A stretch of DNA of 64,000 nucleotides from Mucilaginibacter gossypiicola (GCF_900110105.1 NZ_FOCL01000005.1:310001-374000), one strand, 5' to 3'. Positions 10,701 to 18,902 are shown, counted from the stretch's first letter. Translations and numbers: made by a program. Notes: a model not told the origin generated them from the letters alone.

Positions 10701-10926
10701 AGGGAAGATACAAAAGACTGAAGTGGTGCATGTGATCGTCCGCCGATGCTTTGATTATACCAAACTCCTGGGTAACCTGACTGCGGTCCAGAATGACCAG
10801 CAGCCGGTACTAACATTGTCCCGTGCTGATGAAAAAGCTTCACCCTTTGTGCCGATGGATAAGAAAACGCAGGTTCGCGGCCCGGCACCCGACGATTATC
10901 TTGATAAGGGAAGGAACTTCAAATAG
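7714..10926 (+). CDS. dnaE2: Error-prone DNA polymerase III alpha subunit DnaE2
   Basis: A 1070-residue C-family polymerase, shorter than replicative DnaE1 and typical of DnaE2. The N-terminal PHP domain (residues about 1-200) contains AITDRNTFAG and NDVHYHDP. The catalytic PDIDVDFE aspartates lie near residue 375, and the polymerase and finger regions follow (FGSYGFPESHAASFALLV near 710-730). An OB-fold region lies toward the C-terminus (IKVAGLVLVRQRPGTAKG). It acts in damage-induced translesion synthesis and mutagenesis together with ImuA and ImuB. Translation is coupled to imuB by a 4-bp overlap. The three-gene block looks richer in G+C than the STAND genes on its left. Confidence 0.93.
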   Translation: MSYVELQVTSNFSFRRGGSHPEELVDQAADLGYDAIAITDRNTFAGLVRGYVVANDRKIRLIPAVRLDLLDGPSLLAYPTDKAAYARLSALLTRGNFRAEKEKCFIYKKDVYEFAEGSYFIVIPPASLTEDFEFELIFKHDLADYERNLGDRLFIAATKYYTGDDAKRLFLLAELGVPMVATNDVHYHDPSRRELQDVLTCVREKCTIYNAGYKLHQNAERHLKAKTEMERIFRAYPEAIANARVIADACIFDLKSLKYVYPKELITDGRTPDEQLAMLAWQGAKNFYGEQLPPKVVKQIAFELDFIKKTDNANYFLTVEDYVRWAREHGILCQGRGSAANSTVCFCLGITSVNPDKFNLLFARFMSEERNEPPDIDVDFEHERREEVIQYIFNKFGRDRAAILPTVTVLHQKGAIRDVGRAMGLSVDTVNRLSNAIWEFTDEWFEEDKLRALGLNPKDPHMLKVLSLTSQLIGFPRQLGQHTGGFVITEGQLSDLCPIFKARMEDRTNIEWNKDDIDALGFLKVDVLGLGMLTCIRKAFDLAKQHYGLDLTLANIPQDDPKVYQMITEADTLGVFQIESRAQMSMLPRMKPNCFYDLVIEVAIVRPGPIQGDMVHPYLRRRTGEESVDYPSDEIKSILERTLGVPLFQEQAMEIAIVAAGFTPAEADLLRRSMATFKFNGLVTKFEHKLVNGMVERGYTKDFAQRIFKQLEGFGSYGFPESHAASFALLVYVSCWLKCYYPDVFAAALLNSQPMGFYQPAQIVRNAAEHGVKILPADINLSQWDNTLERKWGNYYALRLGFRQVKGVREDEMQRLVSGRVKKYTAASQVCEAGVSVATLELLANGDAFRSMGMDRRQALWDVAALKDRPIAAFEGQPSESEFEPQVQLPLMLPSEHVVQDYATTGLSIKGHPVGFIREKLNMLNVLPCSKLSECEEAQWIKVAGLVLVRQRPGTAKGVCFITLEDETGQSNLVVFPQVFDKYRKEIQNSRLLMVEGKIQKTEVVHVIVRRCFDYTKLLGNLTAVQNDQQPVLTLSRADEKASPFVPMDKKTQVRGPAPDDYLDKGRNFK

Positions 10927-10953
10927 CACCATTGAAAATAAGGGAAGGCAGGC

Positions 10954-10972
10954 GAATTATGCCTAATAATTC
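10954..10972. repeat. Inverted repeat downstream of dnaE2
   Basis: GAATTAT (10954-10960), GCCTA, ATAATTC (10966-10972): perfect 7-bp arms. No T-run follows, so a terminator role is weak. It may be a protein site in front of the small zinc-ribbon gene. Confidence 0.35.
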
Positions 10973-11014
10973 AATTTCTTAAAACCTGTGTGTTTAAACA
11001 TCCGTTTAAATGTT

Positions 11015-11194
11015 ATGCCCCTTTCTATTTTTCAAAACGGTTACAAAAAGCCCATGATCTGCCCTGAATGCAGGAGTATTCAAACCAAAAGGATTCCCAA
11101 GGAAACGGTTATCAAAATAGTGTTTTTCTGGATGCCCGTGAAGCGCTATAAATGCCACCAATGCGAGCACAAATTCTATACGAGAGAAGAGTAA
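11015..11194 (+). CDS. Small zinc-ribbon protein
   Basis: A 59-residue protein from the ATG at 11015; a GTG nine codons upstream (10988) is a weaker alternative. Two CxxC pairs, CPEC near residue 17 and CHQC near residue 46, flank a hydrophobic segment (VIKIVFFWMPV), the spacing of a treble-clef or rubredoxin-like zinc ribbon. The two knuckles are seen in the sequence; the role (DNA, RNA or protein binding) is not known. It stands alone, 88 bp after dnaE2, on the same strand. Confidence 0.5.
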   Translation: MPLSIFQNGYKKPMICPECRSIQTKRIPKETVIKIVFFWMPVKRYKCHQCEHKFYTREE

Positions 11195-11281
11195 TGGTGT
11201 TAAAAAAAGAATTGACGGTTAAACAGACCTCAACATGCGAGAGCGGCAATGATGTTTACAATTCACACCTAAAGAACGCGC

Positions 11282-11521
11282 TCAGAAACTGCTCAGTTCC
11301 CCGTCGATCTGTTCGCCGATAGCATCAATATCGTCCTGAGTAAGCTCTGTTTGCCCGATATGAATATAGTTCCCCTCGACCGTTTTGCAGATGGTCAGGG
11401 TTGATAAATTATCTCCCCTAAGTTCAAAACACGGGCCTTTGTGTTCGGGCAATTCTGTTTCAGAAGCGACAATATCACAATGTGTGCTCCCAATAATGCA
11501 ATTAATCCTGATCGTATCCAT
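11282..11521 (-). CDS. Hypothetical 79-residue protein, C-tail related to neighbour
   Basis: Begins MDTIRINCIIGSTHCDIV and ends with TELTQDDIDAIGEQIDGEL. The acidic C-terminal helix resembles the tails of the 156-residue protein immediately upstream and the 75-residue protein at 13116, suggesting one small domain copied three times. It lies 3 bp after the stop of the upstream gene, so both are almost certainly co-transcribed. No known family recognised. Confidence 0.6.
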   Translation of the reverse strand: MDTIRINCIIGSTHCDIVASETELPEHKGPCFELRGDNLSTLTICKTVEGNYIHIGQTELTQDDIDAIGEQIDGELSSF

Positions 11522-11524
11522 GGC

Positions 11525-11995
11525 TCATCTGTTATGTTGCTCAATCCGCGAAGTAATATTATTTAAGACTTCGGCTTCAAGCGGCTCTCCATCGATCTGT
11601 TCCCATTCCTCGTTGTGCTCGATCACAGCGATGACCTTACCATCTTTCTCAATGCCGAAATGGCCTTCGTTATCGGTAACGCGATAATGATGCTCGATGC
11701 CTCCCGAATTCTCCGTAAAGGTGAACGAGTCCAACGGCTCCCGTTCCCGTATAAACTCAACGATCTGTTCCTGTTCAGCCGGATTAAAATGCTCGCCGAT
11801 GAACTCCCATTGTCCGCTATCGTCCCAATGAAAAGCGATTTCGCCCAATTCCTGGCCTGCCCTGTCTGTTTCGGTGAGGCGGTAAACGCCGGTAAAATGT
11901 TCGCCGCCAGGTAAATCTATTAATACCGGTTCAATAGTGACGGTAAGCTTCGCCCCATCACCCTGATCTACTGTGAAGGTTGATAAATTGATCAT
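11525..11995 (-). CDS. Hypothetical acidic protein of 156 residues
   Basis: Strand-rich N-terminal half (LSTFTVDQGDGAKLTVTI) and a C-terminal segment (HFGIEKDGKVIAVIEHNEEW, then EQIDGEPLEAEVLNN) that resembles the protein at 13116 (WMASIEHTDDFTWIQ, then VILPESIIDEI). No signal peptide, membrane segment or catalytic motif is visible. First gene of a two-gene operon. An 18-bp interrupted palindrome lies 4 bp upstream of the start codon and may regulate it. Function not recognised. Confidence 0.65.
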   Translation of the reverse strand: MINLSTFTVDQGDGAKLTVTIEPVLIDLPGGEHFTGVYRLTETDRAGQELGEIAFHWDDSGQWEFIGEHFNPAEQEQIVEFIREREPLDSFTFTENSGGIEHHYRVTDNEGHFGIEKDGKVIAVIEHNEEWEQIDGEPLEAEVLNNITSRIEQHNR

Positions 11996-11999
11996 AGCC

Positions 12000-12017
12000 T
12001 GTTTTATTGATAAAACA
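12000..12017. promoter_or_regulatory. Palindrome at the start of the 11995 gene
   Basis: TGTTTTAT (12000-12007), TG, ATAAAACA (12010-12017): perfect 8-bp arms directly upstream of the minus-strand start codon at 11995. Either an operator or a leader hairpin that masks translation. Confidence 0.4.
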
Positions 12018-12133
12018 AACCAGGGAGGTAAAGTTTTGGTAATGTGATTTTTCAGGGTATAATTATCAAAACTCCAGTAATATATGGGTATTAACCAGCG
12101 ATGATTTCCAGTAAAGCCGGTGCATCCCCTGGG

Positions 12134-13030
12134 TTAACCGGCAATGATATTCGGCGGTTTTATCGAAGTCCCCAGCCTGGAGTTCAATTGATTGATAAAG
12201 TAAACACATGCTTCGGGGACATGTTTTTCATCGTTCTGATGCATGAAAAACCAGACCGTTTGGAGCCCCTTTTCCTTCCAATCCTTTAACCTGTCTGCCC
12301 AGTCATCCATTCTGCTGTAATCGCTGTCTGCCAGGTTATTTCCCACGAAGCGGATGACCGCATCAGTGGTAGTTAATTCCATATGTACACAATCCCTTCG
12401 CCCGGCCGTGTCGGAAATTACTGTGCCTATATTAAGATCATCTAACAAATGGAACAAATCAGAGCGGTGATGAGTATTGCCGAACCAGTCCTTGTGCCTG
12501 ACCTCCACATGAACTTTTATCGTCGGTGGCAGTGATTCAAGGAATGCCTTGAGCTGAGGGAAACTTTTGGGCGTAAAGCCTTCTCCGAGTTGTAAAAGTA
12601 ATGGCCCGAGGTGGTTCCCAAACCCGGTTGAACTTTGATAAAACTGAATGGTCTGTTCTTCAGCATTGGTCAAACGGCGCATGTGGGTGATGATCTGGGG
12701 AAATTTGGGACAGAACTTAAACTCTGGTGATTCCGAGACCTGTGCGGCCCACCGGTTTATTACTTCCGGCTCATAGATGCCGTAAAATGTCGGGCCGAAT
12801 TCGACGGTATTGAAGTTCTGACCATAAACTCCAAGGAAGTTTTTATCAGGCAGCCCATGGGGATAAAGTATGCCCTTCCAGGTTTTTTCACCCCACTTTG
12901 AAGCGCCGATATATACGCTTAAATCACCACCTGTGTTTTTCGATTTTAAAGTATTGATCGTCGATTGACTATCTTGTGGTAATCTGAAATCAATCTCATT
13001 TAATGAATCGCCAGCGCGCCCGAATTCCAT
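12134..13030 (-). CDS. DUF72 family protein (YecE-like)
   Basis: A 298-residue protein with the DUF72 TIM-barrel signature: YIGASKWGEKTWKGILYP near residue 40, then NTVEFGPTFYGI, FKFCPKFPQ and VHVEVRHKDWFG. The fold resembles sugar isomerase/endonuclease IV barrels, but the reaction is unknown. DUF72 proteins are frequently encoded near DNA repair genes, which fits imuAB-dnaE2 on one side and a glycosylase on the other. About 38 residues precede the domain; the start could be internal, but no better ATG is obvious. Confidence 0.85.
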   Translation of the reverse strand: MEFGRAGDSLNEIDFRLPQDSQSTINTLKSKNTGGDLSVYIGASKWGEKTWKGILYPHGLPDKNFLGVYGQNFNTVEFGPTFYGIYEPEVINRWAAQVSESPEFKFCPKFPQIITHMRRLTNAEEQTIQFYQSSTGFGNHLGPLLLQLGEGFTPKSFPQLKAFLESLPPTIKVHVEVRHKDWFGNTHHRSDLFHLLDDLNIGTVISDTAGRRDCVHMELTTTDAVIRFVGNNLADSDYSRMDDWADRLKDWKEKGLQTVWFFMHQNDEKHVPEACVYFINQLNSRLGTSIKPPNIIAG

Positions 13031-13115
13031 ATAGGCAAAGTAAGCAGTAATGACATAAATTCCTGCATATAATATTAAAATCTTTAATGATTAGGCCAAA
13101 GGCCTATATTTGATT

Positions 13116-13343
13116 ATGGAAAGTGAGACACCTTCATTCAGATTCGCATTGGAATATGCCGGCGAATCGGTCAACTGTGAAGTCGTCATGAAATCAGCAT
13201 GTTACGATATTTTGTTCGATGATAGGTGGATGGCCTCCATCGAGCATACCGATGATTTTACGTGGATACAGGCATCTGGAGTTATTTTACCGGAGTCGAT
13301 CATTGATGAGATAGGCCTCCGGGTAGAGAGCGAATATAAATAA
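13116..13343 (+). CDS. Hypothetical 75-residue protein
   Basis: From the ATG at 13116; a TTG two codons upstream is not preferred. The C-terminal half (ILFDDRWMASIEHTDDF, then WIQASGVILPESIIDEI) resembles the C-terminus of the 156-residue protein at 11525. It lies 12 bp before the glycosylase gene, so they are probably co-transcribed. A perfect TATATTTG box (13105-13112) sits only 3 bp before the ATG, so either translation starts further in or the box is fortuitous. The inverted repeat TAGGCC-AAA-GGCCTA lies directly upstream. Confidence 0.55.
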   Translation: MESETPSFRFALEYAGESVNCEVVMKSACYDILFDDRWMASIEHTDDFTWIQASGVILPESIIDEIGLRVESEYK

Positions 13344-13355
13344 CGAATTGAAATT

Positions 13356-14129
13356 ATGCCCGAAATACCAGATTTAAACATATTCAGCAGGAACCTTGCT
13401 AAACGGCTCGAAGGAAAGAAGTTGTCCCTGATAACAATTCTTATTAACCGGCAACTCAAGGTCTCGGAAGCCGTATTGAAAGAGACACTCGAAGATCAGA
13501 CTTTAACTGCGATCAAACGGATTGGAAAGGAATTGAAATTCGAATTTCAGAACGGCCATGTTTTGGTCATCCATTTGATGTTGCATGGAACGATGTATTG
13601 GTATGAGGGGAAAAACGAGAACCGCTTTACCATCGCCGAAATGCTGTTCGCCGACGGCACCGGACTGGCCATTACCGACTGGCAAAAAGCTGTCATGCTA
13701 AAACTCGATCCGGAACCGGTAGCCGTGCCGGACGCCCTCGATATACAACCCGACTATTTAAAAAAGGCATTGAAAAATACAAGCCGGAACATAAAAACGG
13801 TATTGACCGAGGGTAAAACGGTACAGGGCATCGGGAACGCTTATGTAGATGAAATTCTCTATGCCGCAAAGATATCTCCATTTTCAGCAGCGGATAAAAT
13901 TCCTGAAGACAGGATAGAGGTACTGTTTAAAGCGATCGGCACAGTTCTAACCGATGCCGAAAATCACATATCGCAGAATTTCCCGGACACGATTACGGAA
14001 AAGGAGCGCGATTTCCTCAAGGTGCACCGCCCAAAACAAAAGCTTACCCTTGCCGGAGAAGAGATCCTCAAAGCAGAGATCGATAAACGCAAAACTTATT
14101 ATACGGCAGAACAGGAATTGTTTGAATAA
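13356..14129 (+). CDS. Fpg/Nei-family DNA glycosylase lacking zinc-finger cysteines
   Basis: A 257-residue protein beginning MPEIPDLNIF, so the catalytic proline 2 and the glutamate 3 of the family are present. The helix-two-turn-helix DNA-binding segment VQGIGNAYVDEILY lies near residue 153. The C-terminal region keeps the finger outline, including the arginine of the finger hairpin (EIDKRKTYYTAEQ), but all four zinc cysteines are missing, so it would be a zincless finger as in NEIL1-type enzymes. Expected role: bifunctional excision of oxidised bases with beta/delta elimination. It shares a transcript with the preceding small gene. Substrate preference cannot be read from sequence. Confidence 0.82.
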   Translation: MPEIPDLNIFSRNLAKRLEGKKLSLITILINRQLKVSEAVLKETLEDQTLTAIKRIGKELKFEFQNGHVLVIHLMLHGTMYWYEGKNENRFTIAEMLFADGTGLAITDWQKAVMLKLDPEPVAVPDALDIQPDYLKKALKNTSRNIKTVLTEGKTVQGIGNAYVDEILYAAKISPFSAADKIPEDRIEVLFKAIGTVLTDAENHISQNFPDTITEKERDFLKVHRPKQKLTLAGEEILKAEIDKRKTYYTAEQELFE

Positions 14130-14192
14130 GGACATCTTATTTGAGTATAATTCGGCGGGTTGATAACCGAAGATCGAAGAATTTCGTTATAA

Positions 14193-14279
14193 GCTTACGA
14201 AAAAGCGTGCCGTGAACACATCGAAAAAATGAAGCATCGTTTAGACTTCATTAAAAACATGAAAATCCCCCGGCGATAA
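14193..14279 (+). pseudogene. Possible 3' remnant of a small gene
   Basis: A short open stretch reading AYEKACREHIEKMKHRLD and ending with a stop at 14277, directly after an in-frame stop. It reads like the charged helical tail of a protein whose front is gone. No database family recognised; could be chance. Confidence 0.2.
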
Positions 14280-14290
14280 ACCTGAACCAA

Positions 14291-15319
14291 ATGGAAAAAT
14301 TCAAAGATCTTGTTATTAACGACCTGGAAAATCTGGTCGAAGAATTATTGGAAAAAACCCGCACTGACCTTGGTGTATCTGTCAAGGATTTTCAAGAGGT
14401 GTTAAAGAAGAACAATGAAATTTTCGATATTGTTGACACTACATTGAGTGAATTTATAATCAGTCAGCAAAACACGGATTATATCGACGACTGGCGAGCT
14501 AAATCCAACACTAATCAAAGTGTTATAATGAACGAGCATAAGGCTATGTTCCTTTATTATTTCATGTTTGTAAATGGGGCATTTGTGGTCTTTAACCGTA
14601 TCAAAGATGTACTCAATAAAACCACAATAGATATTTCAGATCTGATACCTATCTGCATTCTCGGTACCCTGGCCAGAATGTCTGACGAGATCGGAACTTT
14701 GTTATCTGTCGGCGCGACAAAGGCGGCACTGTCCGCCTGGCGCTCATTTTATGACCATGCGGTCATTGGTATGTTCCTGATGAAAAGAGATTCGCCGGAT
14801 CTGTACAAGAAGTTTGCGGACTACAGCCATCGGGATGTCAAACGCAAAAAAGACTTTTTCGATAAGCATAGGGAAGAATTGAAATTTCCTGCAATGGAAG
14901 AAAAAAGATCAGCCGCGATCAGCGAGCGTACCGAGGCGCTCAAGGAACAATATGGCACCGATTTTTTTAAAGACTACAATTGGGCCAAAGATCATCTTTC
15001 CGTAAGGCCCACATTCCTGGCAATCGAAGAAGAAGCAGGGATGAGCCGTTACCGGTCATTTTATATTTGGGCCAGTGATTATATGCATCCTAACTTTAAT
15101 GCCATGGCCAACTTCAACAACGAGGACAAGGTAATCCTTGATAAGATTACAGAACCGGTCATGGAAAAAGAATCGTTTATCGACCCTATGCAATTAACCC
15201 TGGGGATCTTCACAGGTTTTCTAAATCTCTTCATGCACAAATATTCTGTTGATCATCAGTATGCTACAAACATGAAGGTGTTCAACCTGCTTTACAAAAA
15301 AATGTCCGCCGAATTCTAA
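14291..15319 (+). CDS. DUF5677-like helical protein
   Basis: A 342-residue, mostly helical protein. The central segment (SAWRSFYDHAVIGMFLMK) followed by YSHRDVKRKKDFF resembles DUF5677, and the later IWASDYMHPNFNAM carries a conserved-looking D-x-x-H. The leucine-rich stretch around residue 90-115 could be a buried helix rather than a membrane span. Such proteins recur in defence islands and may be HEPN-like, but no RxxxxH motif is clearly seen. It is 40 bp before a PD-(D/E)XK nuclease gene on the same strand, so the two may form one module. Confidence 0.6.
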   Translation: MEKFKDLVINDLENLVEELLEKTRTDLGVSVKDFQEVLKKNNEIFDIVDTTLSEFIISQQNTDYIDDWRAKSNTNQSVIMNEHKAMFLYYFMFVNGAFVVFNRIKDVLNKTTIDISDLIPICILGTLARMSDEIGTLLSVGATKAALSAWRSFYDHAVIGMFLMKRDSPDLYKKFADYSHRDVKRKKDFFDKHREELKFPAMEEKRSAAISERTEALKEQYGTDFFKDYNWAKDHLSVRPTFLAIEEEAGMSRYRSFYIWASDYMHPNFNAMANFNNEDKVILDKITEPVMEKESFIDPMQLTLGIFTGFLNLFMHKYSVDHQYATNMKVFNLLYKKMSAEF

Positions 15320-15359
15320 CCCGGCGGGGCGGGCATTATATCGGTAAAGGATTACCTTT

Positions 15360-16814
15360 ATGGTCATGCATTCGATACACCAGGAAATAAACGATCATCT
15401 CCTAAAGCTTCACCACCGGCAAATAAGGACATTACCCCGGTGGGATTTGATCGCAGAAGCGATCAAATTGGCGAAAATGGAGCCGACTTTTGAAAATAAG
15501 CGTTTTGTAACGATGTTGTATTACGCCATTGACGACCTGTTCAAAGTAGTAAAAAATAGCTGGATCACTTATGAAAGCATTAATGAAACCGACCGCACGT
15601 TAACGATCGTCAAACATGATATTTTTTCTAACAAGGTAGGTACCGAGCATTCAACCCCCGTCACATTTACGCCCAGGGCGGACCAATGGGAAATATCCTT
15701 TGCCGGAAGGTCATTGGAAGAATTGAATGTGGATCGGGAGGCAATGCAAACGACCAAATTTCAGTATGAGTTTTGCGAACTCAGCGATCAGGGGCCGTTG
15801 ACTACGGAGGAAGTGCTGGATTATTGGCTGAACAGCAAATATTACAACGATTATTATAAAACCGCATTTGCCACCGTTGTCGATAAAGATTTTGCCAGGA
15901 ATACATTTGAGCGTTATATCGAACGGATTGAAACCATTGAAAAACGCAACGACAACTTTTCGATCAATACGGAACACAACGGCCGGCAAGCCATCCTAAA
16001 TTTTATTCAAATGCCAGATTTTGTAACTGAAATTAGAAAAAGTCCGAGGGAGGAATATGTAAAAGTATTTCTTCGGGATAAAACAAGGCTACCCGAGATC
16101 CAGATCATCCTCAGCAATCTTACTTCCGTAAAAAACGTCAACATTACCAAGAATAAAGAGGATGATCTGACGGTCTATCACAGTAAACTCTATTCCGCTG
16201 AAGAATTAGAGAAAGATATCAAAGCGACGCTTAGTATCGTGTTCAAGAAAAATCCTGGTGACCCTGTGATCATAGAAGACGTGCTGAAAGGTATTGGCGA
16301 AAATACTTATCAAAGAATTCTCGACCTCATCTACTATTTTGGGCAAAATCTGGAACATATCAAGAACGTATATAGTCATTTTGACGAGGAAGCATTCAGG
16401 TCATACTTTTTGCCCTTTTTAAACACGATGTCCATATCGCATTCAGCTACAGGCGAGACATTTCATAAAATGGGGAAGACAGATCTGCTGATCCAGAACC
16501 TGAAAGGTGAAACCGTATTTATCGCTGAATGTAAAGTCTGGGGAGGTGCCGGGCAGATCCATCCGGCATTGGATCAGTTGTTTGAGCGTTATTTGACCTG
16601 GCGGGACGCCAAATCTGCGCTGATCGTTTTCAATAAAAACAATAAAACCTTTTCTGATGTGATCGAAAAGGCAATCGAAGCTACTTCCACACATCGGCTC
16701 TTTAAAAGTTTTACCGGTAAGTCGCGGGAGAGTTCAGCCAGTTTTATCTTCCAACATCCCGAAGATGAAGGTAAAGAAGTACAGCTTGAATTGATGTTGT
16801 TCAATTGCATTTAG
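15360..16814 (+). CDS. Protein with C-terminal PD-(D/E)XK nuclease domain
   Basis: A 484-residue protein. The C-terminal about 160 residues carry a restriction-type nuclease core: ATGETFHKMGKTDLLI then VFIAECKVWGG, i.e. the D and ExK triad, followed by a QLFERYLTWRDAKSAL helix typical of this nuclease group. The N-terminal two thirds have no recognised family and may sense or bind DNA. It follows the DUF5677-like gene closely and its stop overlaps by 4 bp with the convergent DUF4365 gene. The role is inferred to be DNA cleavage in defence. An alternative start is the ATG at 15366. Confidence 0.72.
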   Translation: MVMHSIHQEINDHLLKLHHRQIRTLPRWDLIAEAIKLAKMEPTFENKRFVTMLYYAIDDLFKVVKNSWITYESINETDRTLTIVKHDIFSNKVGTEHSTPVTFTPRADQWEISFAGRSLEELNVDREAMQTTKFQYEFCELSDQGPLTTEEVLDYWLNSKYYNDYYKTAFATVVDKDFARNTFERYIERIETIEKRNDNFSINTEHNGRQAILNFIQMPDFVTEIRKSPREEYVKVFLRDKTRLPEIQIILSNLTSVKNVNITKNKEDDLTVYHSKLYSAEELEKDIKATLSIVFKKNPGDPVIIEDVLKGIGENTYQRILDLIYYFGQNLEHIKNVYSHFDEEAFRSYFLPFLNTMSISHSATGETFHKMGKTDLLIQNLKGETVFIAECKVWGGAGQIHPALDQLFERYLTWRDAKSALIVFNKNNKTFSDVIEKAIEATSTHRLFKSFTGKSRESSASFIFQHPEDEGKEVQLELMLFNCI

Positions 16815-18793
16815 TAGCCCCACGACGTGAGCAGATGGTCCATAGACTCACTAATTACCGATTGGATCCCGGTTGTCTTATTTTTTAAAATGAATTTTAC
16901 CGGTTGCTGGTAATATAACGACGGGTGGATCGGCATGCGAAACGGTTGTTTGACCTCAATGTCAGGGTGCTTGCAGCGTTTATAGAACAGGTGGTAAGCT
17001 GAAAGCTCCCCTATCACATTAAGCCGGCAATCACCAGGAATATCCAACGCATGCATGAAGGTAGCTGCCAGATTTTCCAGTTGCAGATCATCAAGATTAA
17101 CGACCATCAGCATCGGATGAGTTTCAAATTCCTGTTGCTTTGCGTCCCTTTGACTGGTAAGCAACGGGATCTGGAACTCATATTCGTCTACGTCCAATTC
17201 GTGTTCCATGCTTTGTTTAATAACCAGTAACCTATCCCTATCCATCCCGTCATGATAACCATAAAAATTTCGTCCCAGGTCGATCAGTTCAAGTCCGTAA
17301 CATAGACTTTGGTAGGCGTACTGGAAATAACTGAGGTCGCGAAACAAATCTGCAGCCGACAGGCTTAATTTGATATGGTTAAGAAACAATGCCTCATCAT
17401 GAAAGCGAATGTCAGCTAACAGTGGCATTTGCGATATGACATCGATTTCCTGCACAAATATGTAGCGCGTACGGAGATAAATAGTATGCGCTTTTAAAAG
17501 ATTATCCTCCGTTTTTTCGGCAGTATTGAATAACCTTTCCAAACCGCTATTTAGCTCTGCCTGCATCTTTTTTAACAGTTCATCCTTTTTCTTCTGCGCC
17601 TGGGAGATGGTATTAATGCCCATCGCCCGCCGTATCGCTAATTCGTTTAACTGGCGTTGACGATGATAGGCGATCAATTGCGCAAAGTTTTCTGCATTCC
17701 AGACTTCCAGTAATTGTTTAGTTTTAGGGTCTGCCGAAAGATTATTGATCTTGATGAATACTTCGCGGATGGATTGCTCCAAATGTTCAGGCACGTCCTG
17801 CAGATATTTAATACCGCCTAATTCGTAGAAAGTAATATTGATCTCCAAAAGGATCTCATTGTAGCTGGCGCCTACCTGTTTCTTTAATTCTCGCGCACCA
17901 TTGAGAAATTCCGTTATAGTTATTTCATTTAGCGATAGCTGGTTCTTTAAATGAGAAAATGCGATCAGCTCGCGGTGTTCGTCGGGAACATCGCCATGCC
18001 TGGCTAGTTTACGGATATAGAATTCGGAATCAGCATGTTTTCCGGCTTCACCATACGCTATTGCTGCTATGATGAGCAGATCTGTAGACCGGATAATATC
18101 CCGATTTGGCACCTGAGCAATAAGATTGTACAGAAAATACATATCATGGCTATGCATAAAGGAAAAGCCATGCTCGATCAGTAGTTTCTTTACATGATCG
18201 GGGTTATTAAAATCGTACTTGAACTTGCCGGTCTGTTTGAGCACAGGATAATTGTATTTCTGGCCGTAGGAGGATAAGATAAATGCAGCCTTATCAAAAC
18301 GCTCTGCGAAAACCTGATGAATCTTCAGGGCTGTTTCGTGTGTAAGCCTGTTTTCAACAGGAACCCGGATGTTGACAGCATCTTTCATTCGCCAGTCATC
18401 ATTCGGGCGCTCATCTACCAAACGATTATGGATTTGGTCGGCCATATCATAATAACAGACATGGTTCTCCACATCGTATAATATCATCAGCCCGGTCCCG
18501 ATTGGCCTGTTAAGCAGATAATTCAGCCGGGAGGTTTCAAAGGAGTAGGAAATGAATTTCCCATTGGCGACCAGCTTCAGTTTCTCGATACTTTTAACCT
18601 GGATACCGAAGCGTTGATTGCTTGCATTTGACCCGCCGGTGATCAGTTCAGCGTCGAAGTCGCAGCCTTTATCGGGAACATCTGCACGCAGGATCAAACC
18701 GTTGCCCTGGTTCAGGTAGGCTTTTAACGCATTCTCTGAACGCTCGCTGTAAACGGAACACTTATCTATCTGCGGAAGATCTGTGAGAGCCAT
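16811..18793 (-). CDS. DUF4365 nuclease-like domain with TPR-like region
   Basis: A 660-residue protein. Residues about 10-160 match DUF4365, a PD-(D/E)XK-like domain: RADVPDKGCDFDAELI then RFGIQVKSIEK, where D, D/E and QVK provide the expected catalytic pattern. The remaining 500 residues are helical with repeat character (AIAYGEAGKHADSEFYIRKL), suggesting TPR-like solenoid repeats for target sensing. DUF4365 proteins are found in STAND-type and other defence genes. Single gene, convergent with the preceding nuclease gene and divergent from the ATPase/RloB pair. Confidence 0.7.
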   Translation of the reverse strand: MALTDLPQIDKCSVYSERSENALKAYLNQGNGLILRADVPDKGCDFDAELITGGSNASNQRFGIQVKSIEKLKLVANGKFISYSFETSRLNYLLNRPIGTGLMILYDVENHVCYYDMADQIHNRLVDERPNDDWRMKDAVNIRVPVENRLTHETALKIHQVFAERFDKAAFILSSYGQKYNYPVLKQTGKFKYDFNNPDHVKKLLIEHGFSFMHSHDMYFLYNLIAQVPNRDIIRSTDLLIIAAIAYGEAGKHADSEFYIRKLARHGDVPDEHRELIAFSHLKNQLSLNEITITEFLNGARELKKQVGASYNEILLEINITFYELGGIKYLQDVPEHLEQSIREVFIKINNLSADPKTKQLLEVWNAENFAQLIAYHRQRQLNELAIRRAMGINTISQAQKKKDELLKKMQAELNSGLERLFNTAEKTEDNLLKAHTIYLRTRYIFVQEIDVISQMPLLADIRFHDEALFLNHIKLSLSAADLFRDLSYFQYAYQSLCYGLELIDLGRNFYGYHDGMDRDRLLVIKQSMEHELDVDEYEFQIPLLTSQRDAKQQEFETHPMLMVVNLDDLQLENLAATFMHALDIPGDCRLNVIGELSAYHLFYKRCKHPDIEVKQPFRMPIHPSLYYQQPVKFILKNKTTGIQSVISESMDHLLTSWGY

Positions 18794-18902
18794 ATATCGT
18801 TTGTTTTAGAAAATCATGTTAAAATTAAAATTCATGCATAAATCAGCGTACGCCGTAACTAATATCCGAATAATTATTAATTTTTGCACAAAAAATGCAA
18901 AA

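Noticed and set aside
13105..13112. TATATTTG as promoter of the gene at 13116
   Set aside because: It lies 3 bp before the ATG, leaving no room for a transcript start before the start codon; kept only as a note.
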